Part shown: piece by piece, positions 34,967 through 43,311 of the stretch
Layout: each line of letters opens with the position of its first letter
Position numbering within the stretch: position 1 is the stretch's first letter
From: Micavibrio_A sp964539025
Lineage (GTDB): Bacteria; Pseudomonadota; Alphaproteobacteria; Micavibrionales; Micavibrionaceae
Assembly: GCA_964539025.1 (NCBI GenBank)
Contig: CAZIFA010000001.1
Span: forward strand, 310,001-374,000
Reading direction: 5' to 3'
Length of the DNA: 64,000 bases
Program-made: the position numbers and the translations under genes
The notes under the pieces: generated by a model
Database searches by the model: none
What the model was told of the DNA's origin: nothing
The model's input: the letters and a program-made list of their open reading frames with translations, nothing else

Positions 34967-35344
34967 ATGGACGTTACGCCCTTAATTCCCGAAGGTCGCC
35001 AGATCATACAGGGTTATCGTGCGGGCGCGTTCAAGGTCAGCGGCCAATCTTATGACTGCCCGATCATCGTTATGCCCACGCAAACCAAAATCTGGTCCGC
35101 ACCCGAAAATTTTTCCGCACTGGGTGAAACTGATTTTGCGGCGCTAACCGAACAATCAAACGATATCGATGTTGTCTTGCTCGGCTCCGGCTCTCGCGGT
35201 GAATTTTTTCCGCCCAAATTGCGCGCCGCGCTGAAAGATAAAGGCCTGATCGTTGAAACCATGGATACCGGCGCGGCCTGCCGCACGTATAATGTATTGA
35301 TGGCAGAAGGCCGCAGGGTCGCTGCGGCGCTACTGCCGATCTAA
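34967..35344 (+). CDS. Mth938-fold (DUF498/NDUFAF3-like) protein
   Basis: A 125-residue protein of the DUF498/Mth938 family, whose mitochondrial member NDUFAF3 helps assemble respiratory complex I. Seen: IQGYRAGAFKVSGQSYD near the start, IIVMPTQTKIW, the LLGSGSRGEFFPP segment and TGAACRTYNVLMAEGRRVAAALLPI at the end, all typical. In many alphaproteobacteria, as I recall, this gene follows secF directly and precedes the phytoene-synthase-like gene; here that partner lies 4 kb away at 39402. Confidence 0.88.
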   Translation: MDVTPLIPEGRQIIQGYRAGAFKVSGQSYDCPIIVMPTQTKIWSAPENFSALGETDFAALTEQSNDIDVVLLGSGSRGEFFPPKLRAALKDKGLIVETMDTGAACRTYNVLMAEGRRVAAALLPI

Positions 35345-35440
35345 CAAACAACTCCCTCTCCTTCGGGAGAGGGTAGGGGTGAGGGGCTGCAGAGTCCGTA
35401 ACCCCTCACCTAAATCCTCTCCCAAGGGAGAGGACTTCAG
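35345..35440. repeat. CCCTCTCC/GGGAGAGG paired palindromes
   Basis: Two GAGAGGG-type hairpins flank a central GAGGGGCTGCAG; the left reads CTCCCTCTCCTTCGGGAGAGGG and the right CCTCTCCCAAGGGAGAGG. It lies directly upstream of the terC ribosome-binding site. Confidence 0.7.
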
Positions 35441-35455
35441 AAAGGAAGAACGAAC

Positions 35456-36169
35456 ATGATGGAACTCCTCTACAGCCCTGAAGCCTGGGCCAGTTTGCTT
35501 ACCTTGACGGTTCTTGAAATCGTTCTCGGCATCGACAACATTATTTTTATTTCCATCGTGGCGTCGCGCCTGCCAAAGGCTCAGCAGGCGAAGGCCCGCA
35601 CCATCGGCCTGATGCTCGCGCTTGTGATGCGCATCATTCTGCTGATGCTGATTTTCTGGATCGCACATTTGACCGATCCGTTGTTCGCGGTTCTGGGCAA
35701 TGAAATTTCATGGCGCGATATCATTCTCATTGGCGGGGGTCTTTTCTTGTTGGTTAAAGGAACCATGGAAATACACCACACGGTGGAAGGCGGCGATGCG
35801 GATACGGCCAGTCTGAAAAAGGTTACGTTCGGCGCGGTGCTGGCACAAATCATGGTGCTCGACATCGTCTTCAGTCTGGATTCCGTTATCACCGCCATTG
35901 GCATGGCGGATGAACGCGCCATCATGATCGCGGCGGTGGTCATCGCCATCGGCGTCATGCTGTTCGCCGCCAAACCGGTATCCGACTTCGTCAACGCGCA
36001 CCCGACGGTGAAAATGCTGGCGCTTTCGTTCCTGCTGCTCGTCGGTATGGCGCTGATCGCGGATGGCTTCGATGTTCACATCCCGCGCGGCTATCTCTAT
36101 TTCGCGGTGGCTTTCTCGCTCGGCGTCGAATGCCTGAACCTTTGGATGCGCAAGAAAAAGAAACACTAA
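35456..36169 (+). CDS. TerC-family integral membrane protein
   Basis: A 237-residue protein with about seven membrane helices of the TerC/YoaE type. It shows the family's paired acidic motifs: LEIVLGIDNIIFISI early and LDIVFSLDSVITAIGM in the middle, each with Glu/Asp residues inside the membrane. Recent work ties TerC proteins to manganese efflux and to metal loading of exported proteins; this is family knowledge, not seen here. AAAGGAAG precedes two adjacent ATG codons (35456 and 35459). A terminator follows. Confidence 0.9.
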   Translation: MMELLYSPEAWASLLTLTVLEIVLGIDNIIFISIVASRLPKAQQAKARTIGLMLALVMRIILLMLIFWIAHLTDPLFAVLGNEISWRDIILIGGGLFLLVKGTMEIHHTVEGGDADTASLKKVTFGAVLAQIMVLDIVFSLDSVITAIGMADERAIMIAAVVIAIGVMLFAAKPVSDFVNAHPTVKMLALSFLLLVGMALIADGFDVHIPRGYLYFAVAFSLGVECLNLWMRKKKKH

Positions 36170-36171
36170 CC

Positions 36172-36198
36172 AAAAAGGCCGGAAATTCCGGCCTTTTT
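36172..36198 (+). terminator. Rho-independent terminator after terC
   Basis: Arms AAAAAGGCCGGAA and TTCCGGCCTTTTT around one base, followed by T. Nearly the same hairpin occurs at 36813-36839. Confidence 0.9.
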
Positions 36199-36289
36199 TA
36201 TGCCTATAAATCAACCACTTGTGTGTTGGCCATTGTATGGTTTCCGATGCTTGTGTAAAACAGGATAGGATTTTAATAAGGAGTATTTC

Positions 36290-36811
36290 ATGGGTATCAA
36301 ACAAACACTGGCCGTTATCGGCCTCTCTACTTTCGCTTTTTCTTCCGCCGCTGAGGCGCAATCAAATCGTGCGCAAACGCCGGAGCACTGTATGACAGGC
36401 GTTTTAAATATAGCCGTTGTGGCCGAAAAACTGTTTGCACAACCGCTCGACAAATGGGATGGGCAGTTCCTCTCTTCGATCGGTCAGAAAAATATCGATG
36501 GTCTAATTTATAAGGCAAACACATCTTTGCAAAGGGACTTCGTAGTAGACATCAGGAGGGTGGGTGACAGAATTTATAAAGGCAAGATGTATGATTTTGA
36601 CTGGAAATCTTTAAAAGATAAAACACATTTTTCCCTTCATGATACGCTTGTGCTGGCTCAACAAAACAATTGGAACATGAATACTTGGCACTCAAAAGCA
36701 TATGCTGCTTCTGTGATGCATACAGGAAAGATCATAGAAAAGCTGACTACTACGCCGCAAGCACAGCTGGGTTTTTGCCCGACAATCACTACTCCAGTTC
36801 TTACGCAGTAA
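36290..36811 (+). CDS. Exported protein of unknown function
   Basis: A 173-residue protein with a clear Sec signal peptide (MGIKQTLAVIGLSTFAFS, cleavage after AEA near residue 23). The mature domain has two Cys residues far apart, one near the N-terminus (PEHCMTG) and one near the end (LGFCPT), that could form a disulfide. No family was recognised. AAGGAGTATTTC precedes the ATG. The gene is enclosed by near-identical terminators, so it is its own transcription unit. Confidence 0.75.
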   Translation: MGIKQTLAVIGLSTFAFSSAAEAQSNRAQTPEHCMTGVLNIAVVAEKLFAQPLDKWDGQFLSSIGQKNIDGLIYKANTSLQRDFVVDIRRVGDRIYKGKMYDFDWKSLKDKTHFSLHDTLVLAQQNNWNMNTWHSKAYAASVMHTGKIIEKLTTTPQAQLGFCPTITTPVLTQ

Positions 36812-36812
36812 C

Positions 36813-36839
36813 AAAAAGGCCGGAAATTCCGGCCTTTTA
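36813..36839 (+). terminator. Rho-independent terminator after the exported-protein gene
   Basis: Arms AAAAAGGCCGGAA and TTCCGGCCTTTT; the stem core matches the terminator at 36172 except for a shorter T run. Confidence 0.88.
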
Positions 36840-36870
36840 TATTTCCCCTTTTTTGTCATCCTTCCACCAA

Positions 36871-36986
36871 TGTCATCCCGAGCGACTTGTCCGCCGTAGC
36901 CTTGGCGAAGGCGGAAGCCGAGGGATCTATGGCAGATGGATCATGTAAAGATCTCTCCACTACGCTTTGCTCCGGTCGGGATGACA
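36871..36986. repeat. TGTCATCCCGAGCGA-class long palindrome
   Basis: Starts TGTCATCCCGAGCGAC, ends CCGGTCGGGATGACA, with GAGGGATCT and AGATCT inside. It occupies most of the gap before the permease gene. Confidence 0.8.
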
Positions 36987-37089
36987 TGTTGGGGGAAAAT
37001 TCGTGCCTTCATGGTGGGTATTAACCAACGACCCATTGCCCAAACATATGTAAAGTTATAATCTTGGGGCAGAGATAAGGGGGACCATC

Positions 37090-38370
37090 ATGAAAAATCT
37101 CAACGAACTTTTGCTCGAAGACACACCGTTGCAACCGGCCGCCGAAACATCGCGCCAGCCTTGGTATTTTCTGGCGAGCGTGCTGATCGGCGTCACAATC
37201 TGCGTGCCGGTGTTTGTTATGGGCGCACAGCTCAGCCAGCAACTGCCTTATCCGAATTTTGTTTTCGCCGCGCTCGCGGGCGGGGTTCTCGCGACCATCA
37301 TTGCTTGCGCCACGGGTATAGTCGGGCAAAGAAGCGGTCTTCCCACCGCGATGCTTGCGAAAATCGCGTTCGGTTCCAAAGGATACATCCTCGCCAACCT
37401 TGCAATGGCGATCACGGCTATCGGCTGGTTTGGAATTCAAACCAGCGTGTTCGGTAATGCGTTTGTGAGTCTGTCGGGGCAGGTTTGGGGCATCACCATG
37501 AATCCGGTCGTTGTCATGGTCATCTCCGGCCTTGTCATGTCGACAACCGCGATCATCGGCTTCCGTGGCCTCGGAAAACTCAGCTACCTCGCCGTGCCGC
37601 TGCTCGTTGTCCTGCTGCTCCTGCCTTTATATATCTTCTATCAGGATGGAAAACTGGTCGGCGTCACGGGCTTCGCGCCAAAAGAAACGACGCTGGCGTT
37701 CGGCACAATGGTGGCTATTGTCGCGGGCGCATATTCCTTTGCCTGCACGATGCCCGATGTCACGCGCTTTATGCGCTCTACGCGTGCCACGATAGGTGGG
37801 ATGATTGCTAACTTTACGCTGGCTTATCCACTGCTGCTCATCCTCACCGGAACCGCCGCTATCGCGTCGGGCAATGGCGACTACATGCAGATCATGATCA
37901 ATCTTGGCTTTGGCAGTCTGGCCATTGTCGTTTTGTTCTTGGCGACATGGACGACGAACGACACCAATGTTTATTCCGGTGCGCTGTCGGCGAATTTGTT
38001 TTTGCCAAAAATCAAACGCTGGAAAATCGCGGCGGCTGTCGGCATTTTGGGCACGCTCTTTGCCGTGCTCGGCATCTTCGAACATTTCATGAGCTGGCTG
38101 ATTTTTACGGGCAATCTCTTCGCACCGATGGCAGGGGTTTACGTGGCCGATTACTGGCTGAACAAGGATCGCTATGCAAAACTTGATTCCATTCCATCGT
38201 TCCGCGTTCCGCAAATATGCTCATGGCTGATCGGGCTGGGCGTTGGGATATGCACGACAGGTGCGGACAATATGGGGTTGGAGTTATTTTCGCTTACCAC
38301 CATCCCTATGCTCGATGCGTTGCTTTGCGCTGCAGTGATCCAGTTGGTTCTGCATAAGATTGTGAAATAA
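37090..38370 (+). CDS. Cytosine permease-like (NCS1 family) transporter
   Basis: A 426-residue membrane protein with about 12 helices, matching CodB-type nucleobase:cation symporters. Seen: PWYFLASVLIGVTICVPVFVMGAQL in helix 1, an IGWFGIQTSVFGNAF region in helix 3, FACTMPDVTRFM in the middle and TWTTNDTNVYSGAL in helix 8, a region that contributes to the substrate site in the family. No cytosine deaminase lies nearby, so the substrate is unproven. AAGGGGGACCATC precedes the ATG. Confidence 0.88.
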   Translation: MKNLNELLLEDTPLQPAAETSRQPWYFLASVLIGVTICVPVFVMGAQLSQQLPYPNFVFAALAGGVLATIIACATGIVGQRSGLPTAMLAKIAFGSKGYILANLAMAITAIGWFGIQTSVFGNAFVSLSGQVWGITMNPVVVMVISGLVMSTTAIIGFRGLGKLSYLAVPLLVVLLLLPLYIFYQDGKLVGVTGFAPKETTLAFGTMVAIVAGAYSFACTMPDVTRFMRSTRATIGGMIANFTLAYPLLLILTGTAAIASGNGDYMQIMINLGFGSLAIVVLFLATWTTNDTNVYSGALSANLFLPKIKRWKIAAAVGILGTLFAVLGIFEHFMSWLIFTGNLFAPMAGVYVADYWLNKDRYAKLDSIPSFRVPQICSWLIGLGVGICTTGADNMGLELFSLTTIPMLDALLCAAVIQLVLHKIVK

Positions 38371-38379
38371 CGGCCTTAC

Positions 38380-38492
38380 TGTCATCCCGGAAGCTATGTC
38401 GAACTGCCGAAGGCATAGTGAGACTTGCTATCCGGGATCTTCTGCCCGCTTTAATAAGATCCCGGATCGCGCTTCGCTTGTCCGGGATGACA
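38380..38492. repeat. TGTCATCCCGGA-class long palindrome
   Basis: Starts TGTCATCCCGGAAGC, ends GTCCGGGATGACA, with two inner facing copies CCGGGATC and GATCCCGG. It is the same class as 44454-44578. Confidence 0.82.
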
Positions 38493-38693
38493 ACAGACGG
38501 ATTCTATGTTAGAATACCTTCATCAACACCACATCCGCGCCTGACAGTTAATTCTGACCAGAATTAACTTTTTAGCGTGGTTAATTTTGGTCAATTCGTG
38601 AAACGTTTCACTACGAAAAAAGCCCCTAAGGGAGGGGCTTTTTTAAAAAATCTGGTTGGCTAACCAAAATTAACTTTTGTTAAGCTGCCCCCT
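38493..38693. other. Convergent gap with AT-rich inverted repeats
   Basis: Between the permease and sodB. It holds a perfect 10-bp-arm palindrome GTTAATTCTG-AC-CAGAATTAAC (38547-38568), a related GTTAATTTTGG at about 38579, an inverted match CCAAAATTAAC near 38662 and the terminator at 38616. No gene was seen. The repeated TTAAC words are unlike the GC-rich dispersed repeats. Confidence 0.6.
38616..38645. terminator. Bidirectional rho-independent terminator
   Basis: Stem AAAAAGCCCCT/AGGGGCTTTTT with A run on one side and T run on the other, so it can end both the permease and sodB transcripts. Confidence 0.88.
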
Positions 38694-39320
38694 TTAGGCT
38701 GCAACTTTCATCGGGCCTTTTTCATACAACTCGGCTACGTAATCCCAGTTAATCAGGGAATCGACGAATGCCTCAAGGTATTTCGGGCGGGCGTTGCGGT
38801 AGTCTATATAATAAGAGTGTTCCCAAACATCGACGCCGAGCAGGGCAGTTTTGCCTAGCACAACAGGGTTTTCACCGTTCGGTGTTTTGACGATCTCGAG
38901 CTTGCCGCTGGCATTATCCATCGCGAGCCAAGCCCAGCCGGAACCGAACTGCGTCGTGCCCGCCTCGATGAATTTCTTTTTAAAGCCTTCAAACCCTTCA
39001 AGGTCTTTGGAAATTTGCGCTTCCAGCTTGCCGGGGATTTTGGAGCCGCCGCCGCCTTTCTTCATCCAGTGCCAGAAATGGATATGGTTGAAATGCTGGC
39101 CAAGTTGATTAAACAGGCCCGCTTTGGATTTGTCCTTGAACGCCGCAACCATCGCCTCTTCGAGGCTCAGTTTTTCGAGGCCCGTGCCCGCGATCAACTC
39201 GTTCGCTTTGGTGACATAGGCCTGGTGGTGTTTGTCATGGTGGAATTCCAGCGTCTCGGCGCTCATATATGGTGCTAGCGCGTCATAGGAATAGGGGAGT
39301 TTGGGGAGTTCGAAAGCCAT
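38694..39320 (-). CDS. sodB: Superoxide dismutase, iron type
   Basis: Converts superoxide to oxygen and peroxide. The 208-residue protein has the four metal ligands of the Fe/Mn family: His in FHHDKHHQAYV, His in FNHIHFWHWM, and Asp and His in LLGVDVWEHSYYIDY. Gln in AGTTQFGSGWAWL marks the middle; the lack of a signal peptide puts it in the cytoplasm. Iron use is inferred from the SodB-like sequence. The ATG at 39320 has AGGAGATTTTT ahead. Divergent from the phytoene-synthase-like gene. Confidence 0.96.
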   Translation of the reverse strand: MAFELPKLPYSYDALAPYMSAETLEFHHDKHHQAYVTKANELIAGTGLEKLSLEEAMVAAFKDKSKAGLFNQLGQHFNHIHFWHWMKKGGGGSKIPGKLEAQISKDLEGFEGFKKKFIEAGTTQFGSGWAWLAMDNASGKLEIVKTPNGENPVVLGKTALLGVDVWEHSYYIDYRNARPKYLEAFVDSLINWDYVAELYEKGPMKVAA

Positions 39321-39401
39321 AAAAATCTCCTGCTTTAATATGTGGTCTTAAAATGCTAATGCCTAACCTATAGCTTTTGTTCAATTTCTCAAGGATGGAT
39401 C

Positions 39402-40190
39402 GTGGTGGAACCCGCATCTTTTCTGGCCTCGGACCTCAAAAAATCCGACCCGGACCGCTACCTGTTAAGCCTTTTTGCCCCGGCCGCTGTGCGGCCCGCT
39501 TTGTGGGTGCTATTTTTGTTCAATCACGAGTTGGTCAGAAATCGCTCGATGGTTTCCGAAACACGGCTTGGCCTGATCCGCCTGCAATGGTGGCGTGATG
39601 AGTTGACCAAAATTTACGATGGCGGCGCCGGTGGACAGATTCCGATTTTATCCACACTCGCGCCGCTCATCCATAACGGCACTTTGCCGTTTGAATATTT
39701 CGAAGCGCTGTTATACGCCCGCGAATTTGATCTGGAAGATGTCGCGCCCGCAAATTTTGAAGGTCTGAAAAACTATTGCGACTTTACGACGACGCCTTTA
39801 AGCCGTCTAGCGCTCAAAATAGTTGGAGAATCGGCAAATGATGATGAAATTCGACAAATATCGACGAATTTCGGGCTTTTTGAAGCGATACGCAATGTTC
39901 CATTATTGCTCTCGCAAGGAAGATGTTTGCTTCCACAAGACATGTTGAATGAGAAAAATCTAACATCAAAAAAAATAATAGATTTCAATTATAAAACAGA
40001 GATCGTTGAGATTTTACAGTTAATGCATGCAAAAATTGAATCGTATCGGAAGCCTGATTCTGCCTATCTTTCACGTATGCAAAGAATGACGTTTATCTAT
40101 CTGGATCGATTTGAAAAAAATGGTATGAATGTATTTATGCCCATAATGCAGACGCCGCCACCATTTTTGGCGCTGCGCATGATGTTTTAA
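39402..40190 (+). CDS. Phytoene/squalene synthase-family protein, NDUFAF6-like
   Basis: A 262-residue trans-isoprenyl synthase-fold protein of the short alphaproteobacterial type related to mitochondrial NDUFAF6, a complex I assembly factor. Seen: DRYLLSLFAPAAVRPALWVLFLFNHELVRNR, then TRLGLIRLQWWRDEL and a central TTPLSRLALKIVGES. Instead of the Asp-rich metal motifs of true synthases, the matching stretches have few Asp, so prenyl chemistry is doubtful. The start is GTG 39402 with AAGGA six bases before. From about 39800 to the end the base composition is clearly more AT-rich than the neighbours. Confidence 0.85.
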   Translation: MVEPASFLASDLKKSDPDRYLLSLFAPAAVRPALWVLFLFNHELVRNRSMVSETRLGLIRLQWWRDELTKIYDGGAGGQIPILSTLAPLIHNGTLPFEYFEALLYAREFDLEDVAPANFEGLKNYCDFTTTPLSRLALKIVGESANDDEIRQISTNFGLFEAIRNVPLLLSQGRCLLPQDMLNEKNLTSKKIIDFNYKTEIVEILQLMHAKIESYRKPDSAYLSRMQRMTFIYLDRFEKNGMNVFMPIMQTPPPFLALRMMF

Positions 40191-40362
40191 AACCATAACT
40201 CTCTTTGATAAGAAAATTTTTCAATTTTCAACGCATCGCAAATTGCATGATGCATTTTCGTGTCATGCGTGACGCAATTTGCGCGTGAATGTCGTCGTCA
40301 AATTTAAGGAATGGAGGTATCGGAATCTAATTTCGATACGCTGCGCCCGATGTCATGGCGCA

Positions 40363-41742
40363 TCACGCGGCCCGCGCTTGCTTGAACCCATTGAGCCATT
40401 GATCGATGTCATTGAGCGCGCGCAGCGACATCATCTTTTTCTTCTCGCGGGCCTTGTCTTTGCCTTTGATACCGACCGGGTCGGCGATGGGCGGGAACAA
40501 TCCGAAATTGACGTTCATCGGCTGAAACGTATCCGCATTGCCGCCGCCCGTGATGTGCGAAATGATCGATCCCATCGCGGTGGTGACAGGTGGCGCGGAG
40601 ATCGATATACCAAGCCTTTCGCATGCAGCAAAACGTCCTGCCATCAATCCGACGGCGGCGGATTCGACATATCCCTCGCAGCCTGTGATCTGCCCTGCGA
40701 AACGGATGCGCGGCATCGCTTTTAATTGCAACATTCCGTTCAAAAGACGCGGGGAATTGATGAAGGTGTTCCGGTGCAATCCACCAAGTCGCGCGAACTC
40801 CGCATTCTGCAGGCCGGGGATCAGGCGCAAGACGCGCGTCTGTTCACCGTATTTCATTTTGGTCTGGAAGCCGACCATGTTGTAAAGCGTGCCGAGCGCG
40901 TTGTCCTGGCGAAGTTGGACTACGGCGTAAGGTTGTTTTCCGGAAGTTGGATCGATAAGCCCGACCGGTTTCATCGGTCCATAGCGTAGCGTATCTACGC
41001 CACGTGATGCCATGACCTCGATCGGCATGCACCCTTCGAAGTAGGGCGTGTTGGTTTCCCATTCTTTAAACTCTGTTTTCTCTGCTGCCAAAAGTTCATT
41101 GATAAACAGTAGGTACTGATCTTTTGTGAACGGACAGTTGATGTAATCAGATCCCGTGCCAGCCGGCCCACTTTTATCGTAACGCGACTGCATCCATGCC
41201 GTATCGAAATCGATACTGTCCTTATGGATGATAGGAGCGATTGCATCGAAGAAGGCGAGCTGTTCTTCGCCGCCTATCTCACGTATGCGCATCGCGAGTT
41301 CATTTGATGTCAAAGGGCCTGTTGCGATGATGACACTATCCCAGTCATCGGGTGGAAAATCGATATGTTCACGTCGTATCGTTATCAGGGGATGACTCGT
41401 GAGTTTCTCTGTGACTTTGGCTGAAAATATGTCGCGATCCACGGCGAGTGCTCCGCCCGCGGGCACGGCGGCTTTATCGCCTTCGGAGAGGATCAGAGAT
41501 TCGCTACGGCGCATCTCCTCGTGCAACAAGCCGACCGCATTGTAATGCATGTCATCGGAACGAAAAGAGTTGGAGCAGACCAGTTCTGCGCACCCATCGG
41601 TCTTGTGTGCGTCGGTCATGCGTCCGCCACTTTCGCCGCGCATCTCGTGCAGGACGACAGGCACGCCCATCTGGGCAACTTGCCATGCGGCTTCGGATCC
41701 CGCGAGTCCGGCGCCGATAATATGAATAGGTTTCAAGCTCAT
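40363..41742 (-). CDS. trmFO: Folate-dependent tRNA (uracil-54-C5)-methyltransferase
   Basis: Makes ribothymidine at tRNA position 54 using methylene-tetrahydrofolate and FADH2. The 459-residue protein shows the dinucleotide motif IIGAGLAGSEAAWQ, ELVCSNSFRSDD with the catalytic-type Cys, GCMPIEVMASRGVDTLRYGPMKPVGL, and the C-terminal FAGQITGCEGYVESAAVGLMAGR. No clear ribosome-binding site lies before the ATG. Confidence 0.96.
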   Translation of the reverse strand: MSLKPIHIIGAGLAGSEAAWQVAQMGVPVVLHEMRGESGGRMTDAHKTDGCAELVCSNSFRSDDMHYNAVGLLHEEMRRSESLILSEGDKAAVPAGGALAVDRDIFSAKVTEKLTSHPLITIRREHIDFPPDDWDSVIIATGPLTSNELAMRIREIGGEEQLAFFDAIAPIIHKDSIDFDTAWMQSRYDKSGPAGTGSDYINCPFTKDQYLLFINELLAAEKTEFKEWETNTPYFEGCMPIEVMASRGVDTLRYGPMKPVGLIDPTSGKQPYAVVQLRQDNALGTLYNMVGFQTKMKYGEQTRVLRLIPGLQNAEFARLGGLHRNTFINSPRLLNGMLQLKAMPRIRFAGQITGCEGYVESAAVGLMAGRFAACERLGISISAPPVTTAMGSIISHITGGGNADTFQPMNVNFGLFPPIADPVGIKGKDKAREKKKMMSLRALNDIDQWLNGFKQARAA

Positions 41743-41892
41743 GGCAGGTTTATCTCAAATTTGGATGAGAAAATCTACCCCTGAAAAGGAGTGTTTTTGG
41801 CTGGAAAGGCAAAGAAAACCAAGCATATTTCGATACGATCGTTTGGGATAAGTCGAAATCTGACCCGTTTCGAAAATCAGGCGCGCGGAGCG

Positions 41893-43200
41893 TCAGTCCG
41901 TAAACTCTTCCATGTCAGGGACGCGGGAGAAGGCGATCTTTGTTCCCACATGACCAGCCAGTGTCTGCGGAACGATGCCCAGCGATACGGCGTCGTTCTT
42001 GTATTTCTTGTTCAGCTTTTCCATGGCGTCAGAAAGAGATTCTCGCCGCCCCATAATTTTCTTGGTTTCGGCGATTTCCGTGTTGAACAAATCGTCGGTG
42101 ATCGCGCCGTTCTTTTGCAGATCGTGCAGCACAATCGAGACCTTCTTGAACAGCATTTGCCGCGGCATTTGTTCTGGCGCACGGCCAAAATATTCGTATG
42201 TCATTGTCGCCCACATATCGTCCAGATTCTGCATGAAAGTGAAAAAATCCTGCGCAGCAAAGAAGCGTAAATCGCCCGTCCATTTGCGCCCGTCGAGCAG
42301 GCGAACGCCCAGTGATAATGCGCCCGCGTGGAACTCTTTTCGCCGCAATCTCATCGCGGCTTTGAACAACAACCGCCGCGTCATCAGCCGCGCTTTTTCC
42401 GGCACGCGCATATCGGGGTCGAGCACACGGGAATGGCCGACCATGCAGGGGTTCGTTTCGAGATGCGGAATGTCATATCCATGCAGCCAGTACCAGAATT
42501 TCTCGCCGCCAACGCTGCCCCAGATGGCCCGGGCTTGTTTGGGTGTTGTGCACCACAAATCTTCTATGCTGCGAATGTGGCCCTTATAAAGCCGCTCTTC
42601 CATGCGCACATTGATGCCCGGCAGGTCGGTGAGGTTTAAATCGAACAACCGCCCCGGCAAGTCTTCCGGGCGCAGCAAAACGAGGCCGTCAGGTTTTTGC
42701 ATATCGGTCGCCACCTTGGCCAAAAACGAATTGGGCGCAATCCCGATGGAACAATTGATGGCGGGGCCGACATCTTTCCAGATTTGCCGCTTGATCCTGT
42801 TGGCGAGAGCTATGGCGTTGTCTGGTTCTTTTTCGCGGCCCATCAAATCGCAGTGGAATTCGTCGATCGACCAGATTTTCGTGATCGGCACATGCTTATC
42901 CGTCGCCTCTAAAATCCTGTGGTGATATTGCGTGTAGATATCGTGGCGGGCGAGGACGAGTCGAAGGTGAGGGCACATGCGCTTGGCATCGTAAATCTTC
43001 GTGCCTGTGCGGACGCCGTAAGCTTTGGCCTCATAGCTGGCCGCAATCGCGCAGGTCGCATCCGTCATCATCGGCACCACGGCCACGGGCTTGCCGCGCA
43101 GTTCGGGCCGCTCGTTTTGTTCGACGCTGGCGAAATAACTGTTCAGGTCTAGGAACAGCGTGCCGAGTCCTATCTCTTCAGGTTTTCGCAATACGCTCAC
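41893..43200 (-). CDS. Y-family DNA polymerase (DinB/UmuC-like)
   Basis: A 435-residue translesion polymerase. The palm motifs are FLDLNSYFASVEQ (first metal Asp) and SIDEFHCDLMG (Asp-Glu pair), followed by CSIGIAPNSFLAKVATDMQKPDGL, a helix-hairpin-helix at LTDLPGINVRMEERL and the little-finger domain. The C-terminal 90 residues diverge from E. coli Pol IV and lack an obvious clamp-binding peptide. The start is GTG 43200 with GGAGG ahead; an SOS box sits 14 bp upstream. The family member (DinB or UmuC type) is not certain. Confidence 0.9.
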   Translation of the reverse strand: MSVLRKPEEIGLGTLFLDLNSYFASVEQNERPELRGKPVAVVPMMTDATCAIAASYEAKAYGVRTGTKIYDAKRMCPHLRLVLARHDIYTQYHHRILEATDKHVPITKIWSIDEFHCDLMGREKEPDNAIALANRIKRQIWKDVGPAINCSIGIAPNSFLAKVATDMQKPDGLVLLRPEDLPGRLFDLNLTDLPGINVRMEERLYKGHIRSIEDLWCTTPKQARAIWGSVGGEKFWYWLHGYDIPHLETNPCMVGHSRVLDPDMRVPEKARLMTRRLLFKAAMRLRRKEFHAGALSLGVRLLDGRKWTGDLRFFAAQDFFTFMQNLDDMWATMTYEYFGRAPEQMPRQMLFKKVSIVLHDLQKNGAITDDLFNTEIAETKKIMGRRESLSDAMEKLNKKYKNDAVSLGIVPQTLAGHVGTKIAFSRVPDMEEFTD

Positions 43201-43213
43201 GCCGCCTCCATAT

Positions 43214-43228
43214 GTTCTTGTTTTGTTC
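43214..43228. promoter_or_regulatory. LexA box (SOS operator), alphaproteobacterial type
   Basis: Perfect GTTC-N7-GTTC (GTTC at 43214 and 43225), the direct-repeat operator established for LexA in alphaproteobacteria. It lies 14 bp before the GTG of the Y-family polymerase and about 85 bp before the divergent TerB-like gene. Confidence 0.85.
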
Positions 43229-43311
43229 TACATCTTTTTAGGATCAAATGCAAGGCGAGAAGGGAATTTTAAGCGGCGATCTTGTAAGATGGGCAAAGAA
43301 GAGGGGATTCC

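Noticed and set aside
40200..40290. CGCAAATTGC...GCAATTTGCG inverted words between the phytoene-synthase-like gene and trmFO
   Set aside because: Imperfect, with unequal spacing and no T run; it could be a weak terminator, but nothing decides it.
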